Source of the DNA: Thinopyrum elongatum
Taxonomy: Eukaryota > Streptophyta > Magnoliopsida > Poales > Poaceae
Direction: 5' to 3'
DNA length: 64,000 bases
Assembly (NCBI GenBank): GCA_011799875.1
Contig: CM022299.1
Coordinates: 216,503,018-216,567,017 of the forward strand
Under the pieces are notes generated by a model that was not told where the DNA came from, did no database searches, and saw nothing but the letters and a program-made list of their open reading frames with translations. Positions 1 to 11,213 of the stretch are shown piece by piece; position 1 is the stretch's first letter, and each line of letters opens with the position of its first letter. Position numbers and translations under genes: made by a program.

Positions 1-287
1 CACTCTCCAAAAGGTAATAGATGGTGTGTTGAGGATGAACTCCTTGCTATTGTGCTTCAAATGATAGTCTCCCCAACACTAAACTCTCTCTCACAGATTT
101 GGATATGGTGGAAAGATGATTTGAGTGGAAAGCAACTTGGGGAAGGCTAGAGATCAAGATTCTTGTGGTTGGATTGCAATGTCTTGGTCTCAACACATGA
201 GTAGGTGGTTCTCTCTCAGAAAATGAGTAGTGGAAGTGTAGGCACGTTCTGATGGCTCTCTCTCTAATGGAGAAGGCGGTGGAGGGG

Positions 288-295
288 TACTTATA
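288..295 (-). promoter_or_regulatory. TATA box of the 3' LTR
   Basis: The minus strand reads GGCTATAAGTACC. The same site is at 8558-8565 in the 5' LTR. The motif array at 333-795 lies directly upstream of it on the minus strand. Confidence 0.6.
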
Positions 296-332
296 GCCTC
301 CACACAAAATCTAACCGTTACACACAATTTAC

Positions 333-795
333 CAAACTCGGTGGGACCGAATAGTGAAACTCGGTGAGACCGACCTGGTTCAAAATGTGAACGTTAGGCT
401 TTTCGGTGGGACCGACAATACCAACTCGGTGAGACTAATGCGCTAGGGTTAGGGCGAAACCTCATCTCGGTGAGACCGATCACATGAACTCGGTGAGACC
501 GATTTCAGTAATAAGCAAACAGAGACTTGGTCAGGCAAACTCGGTGGGACTGATCGCTCATTTTGGTGAGACCGAAACATTATGAAAAGGAAACAGAGAG
601 TTTGCATTGCCAACTCAGTGGGACCGATCGCTCATCTCGGTTAGACCGAAACGTTACGAAGGGAAACAGAGAGTTTGCAATCCCATCTCGGTGAGACCGA
701 GATCCCTATCGGTGAGACCGAACTGATTAGGGTTTCTGGCAATGGCTATGTCAAGTGAACTCGGTGGCGCCGGATAGATCAAATCGGTGGGGCCG
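333..795. repeat. Array of ~14 TCGGTnnnACCGA palindromic motifs in the LTR
   Basis: About fourteen copies of TCGGTGAGACCGA and close variants (GGG, GGC or TAG in the loop) are spaced irregularly at 20-55 bp. Each is an inverted repeat, TCGGT against ACCGA, around three bases. The array is repeated in the other LTR at about 8603-9065. Confidence 0.85.
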
Positions 796-1146
796 AGTTT
801 GACTTTAGGTTTAGGACATATGTGGAAATGAGAAAGTGGTTGAGGGCTTTTGGAGCATATCACTAAGCATTTTGAGCAAGAAAGCCATTAAGCAACACCT
901 CATCCCCTTTTAATAGTATTGGCTTTTCCTATGGACTCAATGTGATCTTGGATCACTAAAATGAAAATGTAGAGTCTTGAGCTTTTGCCAATATGTGTCC
1001 TTAGCATTTTGAGGGGTACACATCTCTAGTCCATGCCATACCAATCATTGAACTTTCTAAAACATTAATCTTGAATGGATATTAGTTCAATGAGCTATAT
1101 GTTGTTATGAATTACCAAAACCACCCCGGGATTAGTTGCACTTTCA

Positions 1147-1162
1147 ATCTCCCCCTTTTTGG
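1147..1162 (-). other. Polypurine tract
   Basis: The minus strand reads CCAAAAAGGGGGAGAT and abuts the TG start of the 3' LTR. This is the expected plus-strand primer site and fixes the element's orientation. Confidence 0.85.
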
Positions 1163-1586
1163 TAATTGATGACAACATATAGATCAAAGCTTCGACAAAT
1201 GATAATATAAATGAAGTACATCGTCGCTTTGAGAAGTATGTGATAAGTAAGAGCTCCCCCTAAATTTGTGCATTATTTAAAATTTGCTTTTGAATGCAAA
1301 TGCACAATCGATTAGGATCATGGGTTACTCTTCCATGTCACATACATCTTGGTGGAGCGCTCAAAATGATAGAATATGAAATATGCACTCATTACCAAGA
1401 CAAGATATGAATGATCATATATGAGAGATAGAATATCATCATTCAAGCACAAACATTAAAGTATGATATGATCAATCACATGATCATATAAGTATCTCAC
1501 ACACACATAAGTAGAGTATCAACCAAACGAGCAAGCAAATAAAGTAGCAAGAGAGGCAAAAGAAGCAAAACACTCTCTCTCGAAGC
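1163..1586. other. Non-coding stretch between second ORF and polypurine tract
   Basis: AT-rich sequence with no open frame of note. It is the 3' untranslated part of the Copia-type element. Confidence 0.6.
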
Positions 1587-3742
1587 CTATGATCTATACA
1601 CTTCCTCCCCCTTTGTCAACAAGTTACCAAAAAGCTTGAAAATGCATAGTGCTATGCGGCTCTCTAAGCACGATCGTCGGGAGCTCCGGAGTGCGAAGGT
1701 GGCGTGGAGAGGAGTCCTACAACGAATGCATCCGAAGAGGTCATGTGCAGCTGGTGGAGTAGCAACTGGAGGGACAACAGAGGCTGTAGCTGCTGGTGCT
1801 AATGTAGTAGCCCTTGTGTCACTGGCTGGCACAGCTACAGACCTTTGTGCCCTAGGCACTCTCTGAAAAGCTTTAGTGGTAGCTCTCCCTCTTCTCTCCT
1901 CAGCTTCATCCTGGAGTTGCTCAACTATAGTCTGGATCTCTATGACCATCAAGTCTAGATCATAATACTTTGTCTCGATGATCCTCTCAAGACTCTCTTG
2001 ATTTTGAGTCAGGGTTGTTAATCCTTTCTCAATTCTGATAGTGGCCTCAAGCAGATAGCTCAGTTAATCCTGCTTGGTCTTGAGGTGAGCAGTTGAAGCA
2101 TCTGGAACTTGTGAAGATTGTGCTGCCTTCTCTGCTTTAGCTTTCTCCCTCTTCTCCTGAGCCTCTACTGAACTAGGATGTGTAGCATCCATGACAACTT
2201 CATTGCCTTCAAATTCAGGCAACAAGGGAAGGTGCTCCTTGTCCACGAGATATGTGCCTTTGCCCATCTTGGAGTTGATGAGCATCTGAATGTGTGGAGC
2301 ATATCCACATGATCTCTTTTGATCAGCAGCAGTACTCTTGATTGTCTCTACAATCAATGTCATCACTTTGAACTTCTCTGGTATGTCAAACATGTGCAGC
2401 AAATTGATGGAATGTCCTCTTATCATCCTGTCACCTCCATACTTGGGCAACAATATGTGCCTGAGGATAGTGTTGATTGTGGGCAGTCCAGACAGCAGAT
2501 AGTACACAGAGCCAAACTTGTGAGTATCCAGGGCAGCATCAGGAATCTCCTTGTACATGTGTGCCATGGAGTTGTGTCCTTTCCTTGGCTTGGCATACAC
2601 ATCTGTGTCATCCTCTTGCTCTTCAGGGGCATTGATAAGCTTGGCCCACTCAGCAACTGTAGACTGGTACCTAGTACCCTCAGTCATCCAAGAAATTTTA
2701 CCATCTAGGTAAAAATGTGTTGTGGAGTAGAACTGCATCACCATCTCATCATTCCACTTGGTGAGTTTCTGGCCAACAAATTTGTCAACTCCAGTTAGTC
2801 TGAAGCTGTCATGAACTCCTGGGAAGTGATCTGCATTGTTGTCAATGTAAGTCCAGTCAACCCATCTCATATCACTTACTATGGGCTTCTTGTCCAGGAG
2901 CACAGTCTCCTAGAAATCTTGTTGTTCCTTTGTGTGGAACTTGTAGTCTATAGCAGTCCTCCTTCTGGTGGCATATGGGTATGTCTGCCTCCATAGCCTG
3001 AGACCTGCATCCTTCCTTAGCTTCATGTTCTCTGCCATATGATGTGTATCATCATGATCTGGGATCTTGGGCTTCAATTTTCTAAGAACTTGGGCTTCTT
3101 CTTCTTCTTCCACTTCAGGCATTGGGGCCTTGTTCTTCTCAGCACCTGGTATGTTCCTAGTTGATCTCTTGGGTGCTGCAGGCTTAGAAGTTTGAACAGT
3201 AGCAGTAGCCTTGGGGCAGTCTTGGGCTTTGATGGAGCAGCCCCTGACTTGATGGAATCCCCCATCAACTTCTGAGCTTTGGGAACTGGTGCAACATCTT
3301 CTTCATCCTCATCTGAATCCCTGACCATGGATGGTCTGCCAATTTCTCTGGCCATGGTCTTCTTGACCCTTTCCTTCCTCTTCTTGCCTTCACCAGCCTC
3401 CTTTGGTTCAAGAGAGACCTCAATGGTTTCCTGTGTTGAGGCTCTGGCTTTGGACATTGGGATCCTTCTGGCTGGTGCCTTATTCTTCATACCTGGCTTG
3501 GTTGAAGCTGCTGTGCCAAACTCTTTCTTGACAACCTTTTTCCTTGAAGTGACTTCCTCATCAGCCACAAAATCTTCATCTTCTGAATCTGAATTCCTTT
3601 TCCCCCTCTGCCTAGTAGCAGCCTTAGGCAGGTTGCTAGGAGTACTTCTACTCCCATCATCATAGCTGTCAGAGGGACTAGTGCCCTCACTTAAGTGAAC
3701 CTGTTCCTCAGACCTGTTTTGGCTGTCACTGTTGTCTGACAT
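1587..3742 (-). pseudogene. Second ORF of the Copia-type element: nuclear-type basic N-terminus plus plant-transposon-like domain
   Basis: A single ancestral reading frame of about 700 codons, now broken. It starts at ATG 3742. The first ~200 codons are Ser/Asp/Lys-rich with basic clusters such as SRKKVVKKEF and GKKRKERVKK, which look like nuclear localisation signals. A frameshift follows near 3074-3122. The central ~300 codons (3122-2064) form a folded-looking domain with YSTTHFYLDGKISWMTEGTRY and a later LLSGLPTINTILRHILLPKY; I associate it with the putative plant transposon protein families common in grass elements (from memory). Stops at 2910 and 2064 are in frame with flanking coding sequence, and the frame runs on into a coiled-coil-like tail (EQLQDEAEERRGR) to 1587. 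No catalytic motif was recognised. It stands where pol would be expected. Confidence 0.65.
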
Positions 3743-3884
3743 GGCTGAAAGCTAAAAGCTGACCCTGTGAATAGATATAGTTGAGACAGAGTGGATGAGC
3801 ATCACAAAGTGCAGAGATTTTGCAAAACAAATGAGTCAAAAACTTAGTTTTAGTTTTCTACAGAAGTCATTTCGGAGCTACCGA

Positions 3885-4120
3885 TTTGTTAAACTCGGTG
3901 ACACCGAAGCAATATTAGAGTCTAAACTAGTGAAATCGGTCAGACCGAGACACAGTTCGGTGACTCCGAGATTGCTAGGGTTTCACTGAGAATCGAACTC
4001 GGTCACACCGATTTGTAAGTTTCGGTCAGACCGAAAATCACAAGTGCAATGGCCTGGGCCAAATCGGTGAAACCGATTTCTACAACTCGGTCGGTCCGAG
4101 ATGAATTCGGCGGAAACCTA
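3885..4120. repeat. Internal TCGGT...ACCGA motif array, leader part
   Basis: Seven or so copies (at about 3893, 3933, 3955, 3996, 4018, 4062 and 4084), variants of TCGGTnnnACCGA. They lie between the internal TATA box and the ATG of the second ORF. Confidence 0.75.
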
Positions 4121-4440
4121 ACCCTAAGTTTTCGAATCAAAACTAATCTAAAGGAGTTTTTGATTGGATAGAAGTATCTCAAACATGGTAAGATTCATGG
4201 CATTGACCTAAGTGCAGGAATCAGAGGTAAAGATTGCACAAAGGGGAAGAGTTCATACCCTAACTCGGTGGTGAACTCGCTATAGCGACAACGGCGGCGA
4301 AGATTCCATTGACGGCGGTGGAGACCAGCGGCAAGAGGTCGCTGGCGGCGGAGGAGACAATCCGGAGACCTTGAGTCGGCAGAGCTGGATAGGCGCGGGC
4401 GAAGGGTTTTGGAGAAATTTCCAAAATTTGACCCGTGGGT

Positions 4441-4448
4441 ATATATAT
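4441..4448 (-). promoter_or_regulatory. Internal TATA box upstream of the second ORF
   Basis: The minus strand reads GGATATATATACC. It lies ~700 bp upstream of the second ORF's ATG, and motif copies of the LTR type lie immediately upstream of it (4457-4680). This resembles the LTR layout and suggests a separate promoter for the second ORF. Confidence 0.5.
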
Positions 4449-4454
4449 CCAGAC

Positions 4455-4680
4455 CCTGTTGGTGTGACCGAGTTGAGCAACTCGGTGGCACCGAGATGCA
4501 GAATCGCAAGCGGTTACTGCAACTCGGTGAGACCGAACTATTCAAATCGATTGCATCGAGATTGAAACCTAGATCAACTCAATGAACTCGGTATGACCGA
4601 AAGGAATTAATCGGTCAGACCGAAATACATCGAGAGGTTTTGGAAGTTTAAGTTTATGACGAATCAGTGGCTCCGAGTGC
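4455..4680. repeat. Internal TCGGT...ACCGA motif array, upstream part
   Basis: Copies at about 4457, 4479, 4524, 4584 and 4610 plus degenerate ones. On the minus strand they are directly upstream of the internal TATA box. Confidence 0.75.
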
Positions 4681-5494
4681 TCCTCACCCAGAGGGTTCGA
4701 ATCTGACTTGATCAAACTTTGTGATGTAGTATGAATAGAGTTTGAGACGAGAAAAGCATAGATAGCTAGAGGGAGTACTTAGGCATTCTTGTTCATCCAT
4801 TTGGCAAAAGAAAAGACCAAACAATCAAAGCAACAAATGGATGTCCTTGAATGAAGAAAATTATGCATCCAGCATGCTCACACAATAAGATGGCAAATGA
4901 AATATGTGGCAAAGCATGCACAAACACTCTAGCATCTATCAAGCAATTGGCGATGACTAGGTCATCTATATATGAGTATATTGACTTAGGAGTCAAATGA
5001 GAACATTTGATCATAGGTCATACTCATCGTTTAAACACAAGTGGGGTTACCACTTTTACATAAAGCGTTGTTGTGTTCACACCATCAGAGTTGCTTTAGT
5101 TCAATTCTTAGAGTAAAGCTCCCCCTAGATGTGATATCCCCCCTAAGAGGAATGAACTAACCTTGGGTTTTATCGATGATGACTTCATGTAGATGTTAAA
5201 GATGTGGATGCTCAATATTGATGTAGATCATTTGGAGCAATCCATTGGAGTGAGTTGCACTTTCAATACCTACATGGTTAGTCCCACAAGGAACAAACAA
5301 GGATATCCATAGACATAGAGTGAAGTACACACAAGATGATGTCCATGAAAGCATTAGGTTACCTTGTCCCTTGACTTACCATCAAGAGGGTTTGTGACTC
5401 CTTGAACTAGTGCAAGATGTGGAAGTTGATTGCACTTGTCCTTGCCAAAATGAATATGAGTGAAGTATGTTGGCGGGTCACCCTCATGAGCTCT
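4681..5494. other. Non-coding stretch between gag remnant and internal promoter
   Basis: No long open frame. In an autonomous Copia element the pol gene would start here; none of its motifs is visible. At 5234-5272 the sequence resembles the LTR terminus (AGTTGCACTTTCAAT), possibly a small rearranged LTR end. Confidence 0.5.
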
Positions 5495-7677
5495 CTAGTT
5501 CTTCTTCTTCGGGACCCACATCATCTTGATGGGAATCCTTGGGGTTGTAGATGTACTTGATGAAGTAGAACTTGACGTAGTCTTGGGAACCCACTTGACC
5601 AAGGCCTTTGGAGCTTCTTCAAATGCATCAATCTCCTCTTGAAGCTTGACCTTGCCTTTTAGCTTGTGGTCTTGTGGTGGAAGATCATCTTGAGCTTGTG
5701 TCCCCTTGAAGGAAGTAGGATCATACTTCTCTTGTTGAGGAACAAACTTCGTCTTGGGGTATTGATCTTCTTCCCACTCAACTCCATTGGCATTGAACTT
5801 TCGTTCAAAACCAACACCTTGATTCTTCCGATGCCTCCCTTGCTTGCGTACAATTTCGTCAAATTGCTTACTTCCGGCAAGGCTCTTGTAAACACCTTTC
5901 TCAATAATTCCCTTCAATAAGATATTTTCTTGCTCAAGTGTAACTTGGCTAAGAGAATCATTAGTGGAATCAAGAGAACTACTTGAAGCAACAATATTGG
6001 ATTTAACATGATTATTGTTACTACTAGAAGAAGAATCTTTCTTACTCTTGTTGCTAGATTTTACTTGTGGCATGTAAGTAGACAAGAGTAAACACTTGGC
6101 AATGTAAGAAGAACTTTTCTTCCGAAGATCATCATTGATAGCTTTTAAGAACCCATGTTCTTGCTCTAGGTTGAGCTTCTTGAAGCGTAGCTTCTCATGA
6201 GTTTTTAAAAGTTCTCAATGATCTTCTAAAGTAGTTTCATGAGCTAACTTAAGAGTGTTTAGTTCTTTAGTTAGATGCTCAATCTCCTTCTTATCATTTT
6301 CATTCGTTTCATCTCAATTAGCATGATTAATAGTAGTTTCATCATAGTTTTCATCACTAGCATTGTCAACAAGTAACTCATCATCACCTAGCAAATCATC
6401 TTCATCACTATTGAAATCAATATACTCGGGGTGTGATACCTTGGGGCCTTTAGCCTTGAAGGATCGTCCAATTCCTTCATTTGGTGAGTCAAATATGTCA
6501 TAGGAGTTGGTTGACACAAGTGCAAGACCGGCAACACCTTCATCTTGAGTATATTCGGAGTCGGAGTGATAACTTCTCTCGGAGTGGTGGTCGGAGTCAG
6601 AACCGGATACCCATTCACCAACATGAGCTTGACGTCTTTGTTTTGTATAGCTCCTTGATGACTTGTCCTTCCTTTCTGAATCCTTGCTTCTGTGAGAGGT
6701 TCTTCGTTCATAACGGTCATCTCTACTCCTTCTCTCTCTTGGAGGTGATTCTTCTCTTCTACTTCTTCTTTTAGGTGAGTCTTCTTTTCTTTTGTATGGA
6801 GCCGTACACTCATTGGAGTAGTGTCCGGGTCTTCCACAATTGTAGCAATTACGTTCACGACTAGAAGATCTTTTGTCATGGTAGGATCTTGATTTGGAAC
6901 TTCTCTCTTTGCTTCTACTCTTGTAGAATTTGTTGAAGTTCTTCACCATTAAGCTCAATTCCTCATTGAAGACTTGTTTTTCACTTGATGTGGCAGGAGC
7001 ATCACATGAGGCTTTATAAGCACCACTAGACTTGTTGTGAAGCTCTTCTTTGTCCTTGAGTGACATCTCATGAGCAACAATTCTTCCAATGACTTCCGTT
7101 GGCTTGAGATCTTTGTAATTGGGCATCATTTGGATCAATGTGCACACGGTATCATATTTTCCATCCAAGGCTCTTAGGATCTTTTTGATGATGAGTATGT
7201 CAGTCATCTCTTCACTTCCTAAGCCGGCAATCTCATTTGTGATGAGAGCAAGCCTAGAGTACATTTAGCGACACCTTCACCATCCTTCATTTTGAACTTG
7301 TCAAGTTGACTTTGAAGCACATCCAACTTGGATTCCTTGACGGACTTGGTACCTTCATGCATATCAATTAAAGTATCCCAAATTTCCTTTGCATTCTCAA
7401 GACGGCTAATTTTGTTGAATTCTTCGGGGCACAATCCATTGAAGAGGATATCGCAAGCTTGAGCATTGTATTGTAGCATTTTCAACTCTTCCGCAGTTGC
7501 TTCGCGATTCGGTTCTCTCCCATCGAAGAATTCACCTTGCAAACCAATACACACAATAGCCCAAACGGCGGGGTTATGTCCAAGAATATGCATTTTCATC
7601 TTATGCTTCCAACTAGCAAAATTAGTACCATCAAAGTAAGGACCTCTACGGTGGTAATTTCCCTCGCTAGACGCCAT
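5495..7677 (-). pseudogene. gag: Copia-type gag with zinc knuckle
   Basis: The frame starts at ATG 7677, 71 bp from the primer site. The N-terminal ~150 codons match the UBN2/DUF4219-type gag of plant Copia elements (YFDGTNFASWKHKMKMHI, then a capsid-like helical region). A one-base deletion near 7265 shifts the frame, and coding resumes at 7264. A CCHC zinc knuckle (CYNCGRPGHYSNEC) lies near 6850, followed by an Arg/Ser-rich stretch. The frame is stopped at 6314 and again near 6215 but continues in phase to 5495 as a Ser/Lys-rich, coiled-coil-like tail that ends WVPKKKN. The product would coat element RNA in cytoplasmic particles. Protease and pol are missing downstream. Confidence 0.85.
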
Positions 7678-7747
7678 AATCTCCTAGGTTGTGAAACCAA
7701 GGCTATGATCACCAAAGCTATGGAAATCAAGGCAAATGGAGACCAAA

Positions 7748-7759
7748 GCTCTGATACCA
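7748..7759 (-). other. Primer binding site, initiator tRNA-Met type
   Basis: The minus strand reads TGGTATCAGAGC, the classic plant tRNA-Met primer complement, two bases from the LTR end at 7762. Confidence 0.92.
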
Positions 7760-7761
7760 CT

Positions 7762-9416
7762 TGTAGGATCAAAAGTATGTCTAGAGGGGGGTGATTAGAC
7801 TACTTGACCAAATAAAAATCTAGCCTTTTCCCAATTTTATGTCTTGGCAGATTTTAGCAACTTAACACAAGTTAAGCAATCAACCTACACATGCAATTCT
7901 AAGAGTATACCAGCGGAATGTAAATCATTGCATATGAAGGTAAAGGGGAGGAGTTTGAAGAGAGCAAACGTAATGTAGACACGGAGATTTTTGGCGTGGT
8001 TCCGATAGGTGGTGCTATCGTACATCCACATTGATGGAGACTTCAACCCATGAAGGGTAACGGTTACGCGAGTCCACGGAGGGCTCCACCCACGAAGGGT
8101 CCATGAAGAAGCAACCTTGTCTATCCCATGGCCATCACCCACGAAGGACTTGCCTCACTTGGGTAGATCTTCATGAAGTAGGCGATCTCCTTGCCCTTAC
8201 AAACTCCTTGGTTCAACTCCACAATCTTGACAGAGGCTCCCAAGTGACACCTAACCAATCTAGGAGACACCACTCTCCAAAAGGTAATAGATGGTGTGTT
8301 GATGATGAACTCCTTGCTCTTGTGCTTCAAATGATAGTCTCCCCAACACTCAACTCTCTCTCACAGATTTGGATATGGTGGAAAGATGATTTGAGTGGAA
8401 AGCAACTTGGGGAAGGCTAGAGATCAAGATTCTTGTGGTTGGATTGGAATGTCTTGGTCTCAACACATGAGTAGGTGGTTCTCTCTCAAAAAATGAGTAG
8501 TGGAAGTGTAGGCTCGTTCTGATGGCTCTCTCTCTAATGGAGAAGGGGGTGGAGGGGTACTTATAGCCTCCACACAAAATCTAACCGTTACACACAATTT
8601 ACCAAACTCGGTGGGACCGAATAGTGAAACTCGGTGAGACCGACCTGGTTCAAAATGTGAACGTTAGGCTTTTCGGTGGGACCGACAATACCAACTCGGT
8701 GAGACCAATGCGCTAGGGTTAGGGCGAAACCTCATATCGGTGAGACCGATCACATGAACTCGGTGAGACCGATTTCAGTAATAAGCAAACAGAGACTTGG
8801 TCAAGCAAACTCGGTGGGACCGATCGCTCATTTCGGTGAGACCGAAACATTACGAAAAGGAAACAGAGAGTTTGCATTGCCAACTCGGTGAGACCGCTCG
8901 CTCATCTTGGTTAGACCGAAACGTTATGAAGGGAAACACAGAGTTTGCAATCCCATCTCGGTGAGACCGAGATCCCTATCGGTGAGACCGAACTGATTAG
9001 GGTTTCTGGCAATGGCTATGTCAAGTGAACTCGGTGGCGCCGGATAGATCAAATCGGTGGGGCCGAGTTTGACTTTAGGTTTAGGACATATGTGGAAATG
9101 AGAAAGTGGTTGAGGGCTTTTGGAGCATATCACTAAGCATTTTGAGCAAGCAAGCCATTAAGCAACACCTCATCCCCTTTTAATAGTATTGGCTTTTCCT
9201 ATGGACTCAATGTGATCTTGGATCACTAAAATGAAAATGTAGAGTCTTGAGCTTTTGCCAATATGTGTCCTTAGCATTTTGAGGGGTCCACATCTCTAGT
9301 CCATGCCATACCAATCATTGAACTTTCTGAAATATTAATCTTGGATGGATATTAGTTCAATGAGCTATATGTTGTTATGAATTACCAAAACTACCTGGGG
9401 ATTAGTTGCACTTTCA
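7762..9416 (-). repeat. 5' LTR of the Copia-type element
   Basis: 1655 bp. On the minus strand it begins TGAAAGTGCAAC and ends CCTACA, and the primer site follows two bases later. It contains the TATA box at 8558-8565 and the motif array at 8603-9065. Confidence 0.92.
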
Positions 9417-9660
9417 CTCGCCAACCCGGTCGTTGTTCCCAAGAAGGGCCGAAAGGAGCGTATGTGCGTCGACTTCACGAGCCTCAACAAGGCTTGCCCT
9501 CAGAATCCATTCCCGCTTCCGCGCATCGACCAGATCGTGGACTCCACTGTAGAATGCGACCTGTTGTGCTTCCTAGATGCCTTCTCGGGCTACCACCAGA
9601 TCAAGATGGCAATAGAGGATGTCGAGAAGACGGCCTTCATTTCTCCGTGCGGCATGTACT
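9417..9660 (+). pseudogene. pol: Tat A reverse transcriptase, first part
   Basis: An open frame encodes the N-terminal half of a Gypsy (Ty3) reverse transcriptase: VVVPKKGRKERMCVDFTSLN, then FPLPRIDQIVDS and the active-site strand LDAFSGYHQIKM. The first catalytic Asp is in FLDAFSG. Upstream sequence is replaced by the Copia-type element. At 9660 the frame is cut by the next insertion and resumes exactly in phase at 17217 once one copy of the GTACT duplication is removed. Confidence 0.92.
9656..9660 (+). repeat. Target site duplication GTACT, left copy
   Basis: GTACT precedes the TG of the 9661-17211 element. The same five bases follow its terminal CA at 17212-17216. Confidence 0.95.
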
Positions 9661-11199
9661 TGATAACCCACAAGTATAGGGGATCAGTTGTAGCCTTTCT
9701 CGATAAATAAAAGTGTCAAACCCAACGAGGAGCAAAAGGTAGAATTTATATTCCCTTCAAGTTCTATCAACCACCGATACAACTCTACGCACGCTTAACG
9801 TTCGCTTTACCTAGAACAAGTAAAAAACTAGAAGTACTTTGTAGGTGTTGTAGAATAGGTTTGCAAGATAATAAAGAGCACGTAAATAAAAACTAGGAGT
9901 TGTTTAGATAAATAAACAATTAAGTTATTATAGCGAGTGTGGAAAAGTGGTGGTAGGATTTGCGGAATTGTCCCTAAGCAATTGACTACGTTACTAGACC
10001 GATAGCAAGTTTTATGTGGGAGAGGCCACTGCTAGCATGTCATCCCTTACTTGGAATTCTATGCACTTATTATTGGAACTATTAGCAAGCATCCACAACT
10101 ACTAACATTCATTAAGGTAAAACCCAACCATAGCATTAAGATATATTGGTCCCCCTTCAATCTCGTATGCATCAATTTCTATGCTAGGCTGAAGCTGCTA
10201 TCACCCTTGCCCTCCAATACATAGTCCAATCAACATACAACTAACCCTATGGTGTGATGCACATGCGCGCTCATATGATGGGCACCAAAGGACAGCAACA
10301 TAACCACAAGAAAATTAAACCAATCATAGCAATTCACCAATCACCGATAGGACAACAAAAATCTACTCAGACATCATAGGATGGCAACACATCATTGGAT
10401 AATAATATGAAGCATAAAGCACCATGTTCAAGTAGAGGGTACAGCGGGTTGCGGGAGAGTGGACCACTGAATATAGATGGGGGAAGGTGATGAAGATGTT
10501 GGGGAAGATGACAGAGGTGTTGGTGTAGATCACCGTCACGCGATGATTGCCCCGGCAGCGTTTCGGCGCCATCAAGAGAGAGGGGGAGAGAGCCCCCCTC
10601 CTTCTTCTTCTTCCTTGACCTTCCCCCTAGATGGGAGAAGGGTTTCCCCTCTGGTCCATGGCCTCCATGGTGGCGGAGGGGCGGGAGCCCCTCCGAGATT
10701 GGATCTCTCTCTCTCTCTCTGTTTCCTTCTGTTTTTGCATTCCCATATTCTGGCCTTTCACCGTTTCTTAAATTCCCGGAGATCCGTAACTTCGATTGCG
10801 CTGAAATTTTAACACGATTTTTATCTGTATATTAGCTTTCCTGCGGCGAAAGAAGGGCACCAACCGACTTACAGGGTGGCCACAAGCCTCCCAGGCGCGC
10901 CCAGAGTAGGGGGCGCGCCCCTAGGGCTTGTGGGCCCCTCGGGCATCGTCTCGTGTTGATTCTTTTTCCCAAAAATCACATAAATTCTAAAAAAAATCCG
11001 TAAGTTTTTATTGCATTTGGACTTCGTTTGGTATGGATATTCTATGAAACAAAAAAATGCAACAAACAGGAACTGGCACTGGGCACTGGATCAATCTGTT
11101 AGTCACAAAAATAATATAAAAAGTTGCCAAAAGTATATGAACGTTGTAGAATATTGGCATGAAACAATCAAAAATTATAGATACGACGGAGACGTATCA
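9661..11199 (-). repeat. 3' LTR of the 9661-17211 element
   Basis: 1539 bp, matching 15703-17211 apart from a short segment near 9740-9780 that is absent from the other copy. It has a (CT)n run at ~10700-10722 and a CACAAGCC/GGCTTGTGG hairpin at 10879-10936. Confidence 0.93.
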
Positions 11200-11213
11200 G
11201 CATCCCCAAGCTT
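11200..11213 (-). other. Polypurine tract
   Basis: The minus strand reads AAGCTTGGGGATGC, abutting the 3' LTR. Identical 14-mers recur at 13359-13372 and 13415-13428. Confidence 0.8.

Larger units (their letters stand above)
1..1146 (-). repeat. 3' LTR (partial) of the Copia-type element
   Basis: The block matches 8271-9416 base for base in length. On the minus strand it begins TGAAAGTGCAACTA, directly after a polypurine tract, as a 3' LTR should. About 509 bp, matching 7762-8270, lie beyond the window edge. It contains a TATA box and an array of TCGGT...ACCGA motifs. Confidence 0.92.
1..9416 (-). mobile_element. Non-autonomous LTR retrotransposon with Copia-type gag, truncated by the left window edge
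   Basis: Two near-identical blocks (1-1146 and 8271-9416, equal length, roughly 25-30 mismatches by eye) are the LTRs. The right LTR runs 7762-9416 and the left one continues off the window. On the minus strand the order is 5' LTR, primer site, gag, a promoter-like region, a second ORF, polypurine tract, 3' LTR. No protease, integrase or reverse transcriptase is visible, so the element is non-autonomous. It interrupts the reverse transcriptase reading frame of Tat A at 9416/9417. The left target duplication lies outside the window and cannot be checked. Confidence 0.9.

Noticed and set aside
333..795. Regularly repeated short palindromes that recall a CRISPR array
   Set aside because: Spacing is irregular, spacers are not unique equal-length units, and the context is a plant LTR; no cas-like genes exist.
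654..863. 69-codon minus ORF, repeated at 8924-9133
   Set aside because: It lies inside both LTR copies and owes its conservation to LTR duplication; it spans the palindrome array and has no protein-like features.
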